From assembly GCA_964017125.1 (NCBI GenBank), contig OZ024912.1:59957848-60021847 (forward strand): a DNA stretch of 64,000 nucleotides, in the 5' to 3' direction. Origin of the DNA: Flabesymbios commensalis (taxonomy: Eukaryota; Annelida; Polychaeta; Terebellida; Flabelligeridae). The notes under the pieces are model-generated. The model ran no database searches. It worked only from the letters and a program-made list of their open reading frames with translations, and was not told the DNA's origin. Positions within the stretch are counted from its first letter, which is position 1. Every line of letters begins with the position of its first letter. Position numbers and translations under genes: made by a program. Shown here piece after piece: positions 59,171 through 64,000 of this stretch.

Positions 59171-59984
59171 TGCCCGCTCAATCTAGCACATCTCTTTCAA
59201 AGGTAATCGTCATTTTATATCACAAAAGATGATTAGCTTTTCTAATTAAAATCGTTAGACTGCCTCAATAGAATTCTCATCATCAACGTCGGCCTTCCCC
59301 TGCTTCATTTAAGACAGACAATGCCAATAAGATAGGGGCCTAATAAAATATATTTATAAGAAATTATACATTTTATTGGCGCTACTGTTTGTTTAATAGT
59401 TCACGTGTCGATAAAAAGTGAATAATTTTAAAAGACTAAAAGGTGCTAAACTATAGTCTATAATTATATGTAATTTGAAGGCGACGCCAGATCCATGTCT
59501 ATAGTGTGATGCAAAGCAAAAAGGCAGGATATATAATTGTTTAAAATACAGCATGCATACATAATAATGGTATATCTGGATAATATAATTACTTTATTGA
59601 GCCCACTCCTCTCATAAATATTTGCTATTCACACAGGCCACTAAGATATTTTTGATAAATTACGAATAACAGTAATTATAGGCATTCGTCATATCATCTT
59701 CTAGTAATTGTTGTGAAAAATAGAATTCGTTGTATAAATTATTGATGTGGCTATGTATCATACCCCAATATTCCTGTGTTTTTAATATAGACCATATATA
59801 AATAAACTACTTAATTTTCTAGCATAATCTGTGGTCATTATATCATTAAGTTTAAATCTCATTATCCATTTTAGGCTATATTGTTACATTGATTTGCGTT
59901 TGTGTTAATAGCAATTGAGCACGTGTTTTTCTTACAAATTGGACAACAGCACTTGGTTCTCGTTAGAGTCGGTTCAATCAAGAG
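59171..59984. other. Spacer upstream of Msx
   Basis: AT-rich; nothing supported beyond scattered TAAT. Confidence 0.45.
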
Positions 59985-60103
59985 GATGAGAATTAGCCTA
60001 CTTGACCCCTGACCTTACTCTAGCTCATCAGAAAATATTATCAAATTAGGGCGCGTAAGTTATAGCTAATTAACATAATTATGCAGGCATGGGATCATTG
60101 TCT
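59985..60103. promoter_or_regulatory. TAAT cluster 1.4 kb upstream of Msx
   Basis: Contains CAAATTAGGGCGCG, AGCTAATTAACATAATTATG and TCTTAATCC within ~110 bases, ending directly against an A-family MITE. It resembles homeodomain site clusters; function is inferred. Confidence 0.25.
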
Positions 60104-60604
60104 TAATCCTTTCAGAGCGGGGACCGTCTTCAGACGTCAGAATCTGACGTCTGTAGACGTCAGATTCTGACGCCTAAAGACGGTCCCCGCTCTGAAAGAA
60201 TTAACAAAATTATAATAGCCGTAAACCCATACCTAAACCTATTGCAGCGGATAAGCTCTCATGTGAGAACAATTATGCATTTGATGATAAAAACATGAAA
60301 TTTTACCAGTGTTACTAGGCCTACATACCTTAAGGTTTATTTTCAGATATGGAGGTAAGTCAAATTTGACCTCTGACGACCTTGAGAGGTCAATGATTAC
60401 AAAATGCCAAAAAAGTGATGTTTTCCGCCCTTGAGGTAAGCAGTGTACAAATAATTAACCTTAATAATTAATAATTATAACCTATTATATAGGTATTCAA
60501 ATGAAGCGGAGACAGCTAACCAAGACATTTATGATGATTTAAAAATTGAAAAACCCTTTGGTGTCCATGGTTTATACAAATATATTTCAGCGTTGTTAGG
60601 GTCA
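60104..60604 (-). mobile_element. A-family MITE split by ~230 bases
   Basis: The hairpin half lies at 60104-60250 (arms GACCGTCTTCAGACGTCAGA and complement), the other half at 60485-60604 (AGGTATTCAAATGAAGCGGA, TTTCAGCGTTGTTAGGGT). The intervening stretch is unrecognised. Confidence 0.75.
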
Positions 60605-61504
60605 AGTGTATAGAGCCTGCATGAGGTGATGTGACATGAAATTCCATCACATTGATGAAAACACTACCAAGCACAGCTGAAATCCGATTAGAGTGCAGAT
60701 TACACTGTTACAGTATTTAGCGTAATTAACCATTTAGTCGCGACAACAAAACATGTCGCAAAAAAAGCTATGTGCTTATCATATACAAGACAGAACAGTA
60801 AAATACAATTAAAGACAGTGTACAATTTGTGAGGATTTTTTTTTATTTTCTTTATAGGCAAAAAAATGTTAAGTGTTGCAGCGCGTTCAACATTTGGCTG
60901 TATCTAAGATTTAGGAAGGCGCCTTGGGGATCATAAGGTTCTATATCAGATTGACCGTTAACGAGATTACCGCGTGATTCGGGTTCGAATCCTATACGGA
61001 CTAGGGTTATAGTCATATATCTGTCACAAATGTGCTAAAGATTCCAGATTGCACCGCGAGATTGCCATGTTTGTATATATTATAGACTCTTTAAGCACTG
61101 CAACTAAGTCGTATACGTTTATTGACTCCACAATGATTACGTCATATATTATTAGCACTTTAGGTGCTGCATCACCCTTTTATTTAAAACTTAAATTGTT
61201 CAAGCAATCTTCAGCTTTAAATAAATGAAAATATCACTTGAATACCCGATTAAAATTGGTCCATATCCTTAAATGCATATATAAATTATGATTATGTGCA
61301 GCTCTTTTCCATTTCACATTATCATTATATATACGAGTCTTGAATATCACCTTTGTTTTTGCATTTGGCCTATATTATATAAAAGCCAGTCATCGGACTG
61401 AAGAAATGTTAGCAAAATTGTTAATAAATTAAGTTTTCCCACGAAATTTCAGATATAAATGTAATCTAAATCAAAAAAATAATAATCAACGTATATGCAC
61501 ATCA
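60605..61504. other. Spacer with tRNA-like B box
   Basis: 60985-61005 has GATTCGGGTTCGAATCCTAT, a perfect B box, but no convincing A box or cloverleaf. Probably a SINE remnant. Confidence 0.35.
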
Positions 61505-61572
61505 ATGTCTCAGTGTCGGCACAGTGTTGGCCTAACGTAGACGTCAGTCCAACTCTGCGCCAACACTTGGAC
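61505..61572. repeat. E-family element
   Basis: GTGTCGGCACAGTGTTGGCC, then AGTCCAACTCTGCGCCAACA. Confidence 0.6.
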
Positions 61573-61731
61573 AAGTCCTATCACACGTATATTAGCTGAT
61601 TGGCTTATTATGTTAGTGTATAGGGTCAGGGTGTAAGGTCAAGTCGACAGCACTTGACTTATAATGAGATTAACAACCACCCCACTGCCGACGAAGCGTG
61701 CATTCGTTGTTGTTCCAGCTTATCCCTCCTC

Positions 61732-61800
61732 AGTATTAAAACATTGTATCTGCCATTTTAGTAAGTGACATATACGACCCTTTGCTCTAAAGGAGATGTT
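61732..61800. repeat. D-family hairpin, decayed
   Basis: ATTGTATCTGCCATTTTAGT, then GACATATACGACCCTTTGCT. Confidence 0.5.
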
Positions 61801-61989
61801 ATGTCTCGCATAATACACCCCTAACACAAATGAGGTAATAACGTCGATTTTAAATATTAGAGTACACAGAATATCCTTGATATCCTATATCATATACTTC
61901 TCTTGTGTTTATAAAAATGGTGAATTCTTCAATTATTTTGAAAGCTGATTTCTGAATTTTCGTCCTAGATTTCCAGCATACTGGAGTGA

Positions 61990-62090
61990 AATGAATGAGG
62001 TTTTAAACCACATTTGTGCACATATAAGCTAACCTGAGCGAGGAGTACCTCCTGAGGATGGTGAGATAAATGAGATGACAATTGCACACT
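61990..62090 (-). mobile_element. SINE 3' tail fragment
   Basis: Reverse complement of the 18719 SINE tail: CTGAGGATGGTGAGATAAAT, preceded by TGTGCACATATAAGCTAAC. Confidence 0.65.
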
Positions 62091-62128
62091 AAAAATGATA
62101 TACGTAAATTACAGGCATGTATGGAACT

Positions 62129-62212
62129 ATATCGTCGCCTCGGAGCTAAAGGATCCTATCTGCCACTCTAACGAGTGTCAGATAGGATCCTTTAGCTCCG
62201 AGGCGACGATAT
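62129..62212. repeat. D-family hairpin with wholly different arms
   Basis: 38-base arms with one mismatch (62131-62168, 62173-62210). CGTCGCCTCGGAGCTAAAGG replaces the usual CGTCCCCTTGGATATGAAAGG-type arm; the core TATCTGCCACT is kept. Confidence 0.9.
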
Positions 62213-62446
62213 ATGAATGCATATATGTGACTCGTTGAACGCCAATTTGGTTTAACAATATACACATTCGTGTATTGGTCGATGATTTAAAATGTTTCAT
62301 TCTTTACCCAAATGTATGCGTACTGATACAAAACCAAACAGCATAGCTGCAGTTTGACTTTGCATGTTAGTATATAAACAACTCCCGTACCGCAATGGTA
62401 TATGCGGGGTAGATATGACATCATTATAAATCCACCTCTACTGCCG

Positions 62447-62511
62447 TGCAAAGACAGAAGGCAGTATCTGCTCACTTTGCAAGTAAGCAGATACTGCCTT
62501 TTGTCTTTGCA
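62447..62511. repeat. D-family hairpin, variant arms
   Basis: 31-base arms with two mismatches: TGCAAAGACAGAAGGCAGTA and complement; core GTATCTGCTCACTT. Confidence 0.88.
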
Positions 62512-62957
62512 TAGCAGTATGCACCAATCTGTTCATCAAACCATGATGTATTAGAAGGTATATGAGGTAATGTATATTACATGTTCATTTGTTACGAGCT
62601 ATTAAACTTGACGTTATGTAACATTAAATTCGATTACATATTATGTGTTAACGTTCAATAAAGGAACCATTGAATACAAATGTTTTTCGTATCTAATTTT
62701 AAACTGGACATACTGAATAATACGACAATCATCTACACAATTCTTGAAAAGATGTATGAGAAAAAAATAAATATAAATTAATCATAGTACAGATTCTGAC
62801 ATCGAATGTCAGATAATTTAGGGGTAAAAATCAGATGATATCCCCTTGGTATTAAAGAGTCTCCACATTAGAAAATATACGACCCTCTCATGCCCATAGG
62901 TGACTATATTAAAACGGTTCGTGAAGGCATATGAATATAACAGTGAAAGGTATCACA
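62512..62957. other. Spacer
   Basis: AT-rich; nothing supported. Confidence 0.5.
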
Positions 62958-62959
62958 TA

Positions 62960-63060
62960 TCCCATTAAAGACAAAACATTTGTACAACATTTATACAACA
63001 TCGTCCGACGTTGAGCCAACATTGTATAAATGTTATACAACTGTTTTGTGTTTACTGGGA
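62960..63060. mobile_element. E-family hairpin with TA flanks
   Basis: TCCCATTAAAGACAAAACAT on the left and TGTTTTGTGTTTACTGGGA on the right, inner AACATTTATACAACATCGTC and complement-like; TA at 62958-62959 and 63061-63062. Confidence 0.82.
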
Positions 63061-63129
63061 TACCTTATTATACATATATATATATATAATAGAGCTCTCT
63101 CGTTTATATGTTTCTGGTTATTTACTAAT

Positions 63130-63362
63130 TAACCCCTTCAGCGCCGGGATCGACTTTAGACGGCAGAATCTGACGTCTGACGTCTAAAGTAGATGTCCGC
63201 TCTGAAAAGAATAAAATATTTATAATGGTTGTAGACCCTATATTCAATTGAAGCGAAGCGAGCGAAAAGACAAAAAGACTAAAGAGTCTTTTCAATTTGA
63301 AATCATCATAAATATCTTAGCTAGCTCTTTCCGCTTCATTTGAATACCTTTGTTATGGCCAT
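63130..63362. mobile_element. Two A-family pieces in opposite orientation
   Basis: A reversed hairpin half (63130-63260) is followed by a forward middle (63285-63355, TTGAAATCATCATAAATATC and TCATTTGAATACC). Confidence 0.7.
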
Positions 63363-63770
63363 CAGTGGCGGATCCAGGGTACAAAAAGGGCAGGGTCAAA
63401 GTAAAATTGACGTTCAGAATGGAAAGGGTTGAGATAATTGTGCGAAAAATGAAATACGTATATATTTCAAAGATAAACAGATCAGCAGGGCTGTAAGCAG
63501 ATCAGCTCGCCGCCTGGGGTAGCATATAATAAAATTGACAGCGAGTTGAAACTGATGATGGGGCATCTTGACAACAGAGAGCTGATGAAGTGTTGGGCCT
63601 CTCGTAACAGAGCTGTCACGAAGCGTCACCAGTGAGAAAACGGAGAAGTAAAGAGGGGAGAGGGGGGGGGGGGGGTGGCGTGATGAAAAAACGACGACTC
63701 ATTTCTGTATGATGAAATAGAGACACATTCCACATTTGGAATCTGTCTCTATTTTATCATATATACGTAA
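63363..63770. other. Spacer with poly-G tract
   Basis: Poly-G at 63662-63676 and a short inverted pair around TCCACATTTGGAATC. A 71-codon frame is unsupported. Confidence 0.4.
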
Positions 63771-63771
63771 T

Positions 63772-64000
63772 GAATGAATAAATGAATGAACGAACGAACG
63801 AACGAACGAACGAACGAACGAATGAACGAACGAACGAACGAACGAACAAACGAACGAACGAACGAACGAACGAACGAACGAACGAACGAACGAACGAACG
63901 AACGAACGAACGAACGAACGAACGAACGAACGAACGAACGAACGAACGAACGAACGAACGAACGAACGAACGAACGAACGAACGAACGAACGAACGAACG
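63772..64000 (+). repeat. (GAAC)n microsatellite, runs off the window
   Basis: Starts as GAAT and becomes GAAC; more than 50 units to the last base. Confidence 0.97.

Noticed and set aside
60940-61010. A tRNA gene
   Set aside because: The B box is perfect, but no A box or acceptor-stem pairing is visible.

Overview
The window reads as nuclear DNA from an animal, probably a marine invertebrate. There is one two-exon homeobox gene with a long repeat-filled intron, a LINE, a Penelope-like fragment, tRNA-derived SINEs, many short inverted-repeat elements, and long tetranucleotide microsatellites in AT-rich spacers. A lophotrochozoan such as a mollusc would fit, but nothing in the sequence fixes the phylum.

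The only gene I can support is an Msx (msh) homeobox gene on the minus strand. Exon 1 (58594-57769) carries the N-terminus with two eh1-type repressor motifs. A 7,777-base intron follows (57768-49992). Exon 2 (49991-49489) carries the homeodomain and an alanine-rich C-terminus. The two exons join in phase with GT-AG borders to give 442 residues. A TATA-like box and CCAAT boxes lie upstream, and a TAAT-dense stretch inside the intron (about 53862-54180) is the best enhancer candidate. Several other GC-rich or TAAT-rich low-repeat islands may be regulatory (8.8-9.5, 23.1-24.1, 25.7-26.2, 36.7-37.3, 38.7-39.0, 48.8-49.2 and 60.0 kb).

Most of the rest is repeats. (1) 0-1 kb: a 35-bp satellite. 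(2) 2-30 kb: a gene-free tract with interspersed inverted-repeat elements. They fall into at least seven families, called A to G here. A, B and F share TTAA-CCCTT termini like piggyBac-derived MITEs; D and E are short hairpins. This tract also holds a 450-bp CACT microsatellite, a 2.3-kb foldback element made of two opposed arrays of a ~60-bp repeat (14.7-17.0 kb), and a 16-bp minisatellite (21.6-22.8 kb). (3) 30-36 kb: a 5'-truncated CR1/L2-type LINE (minus strand) and a Penelope-like GIY-YIG fragment between compound microsatellites. (4) 36-47 kb: GC-rich islands, nested SINEs, a 21-bp minisatellite, a pair of inverted 'AGATGGCCG' repeats and several tetranucleotide arrays. (5) 47-64 kb: Msx and its flanks, ending in a GAAC microsatellite that runs off the window.

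The most unusual signal is in the hairpin families. Copies keep the same core and tips, but their arms differ from copy to copy while the two arms of each copy stay almost perfectly complementary. This suggests one arm is copied from the other.
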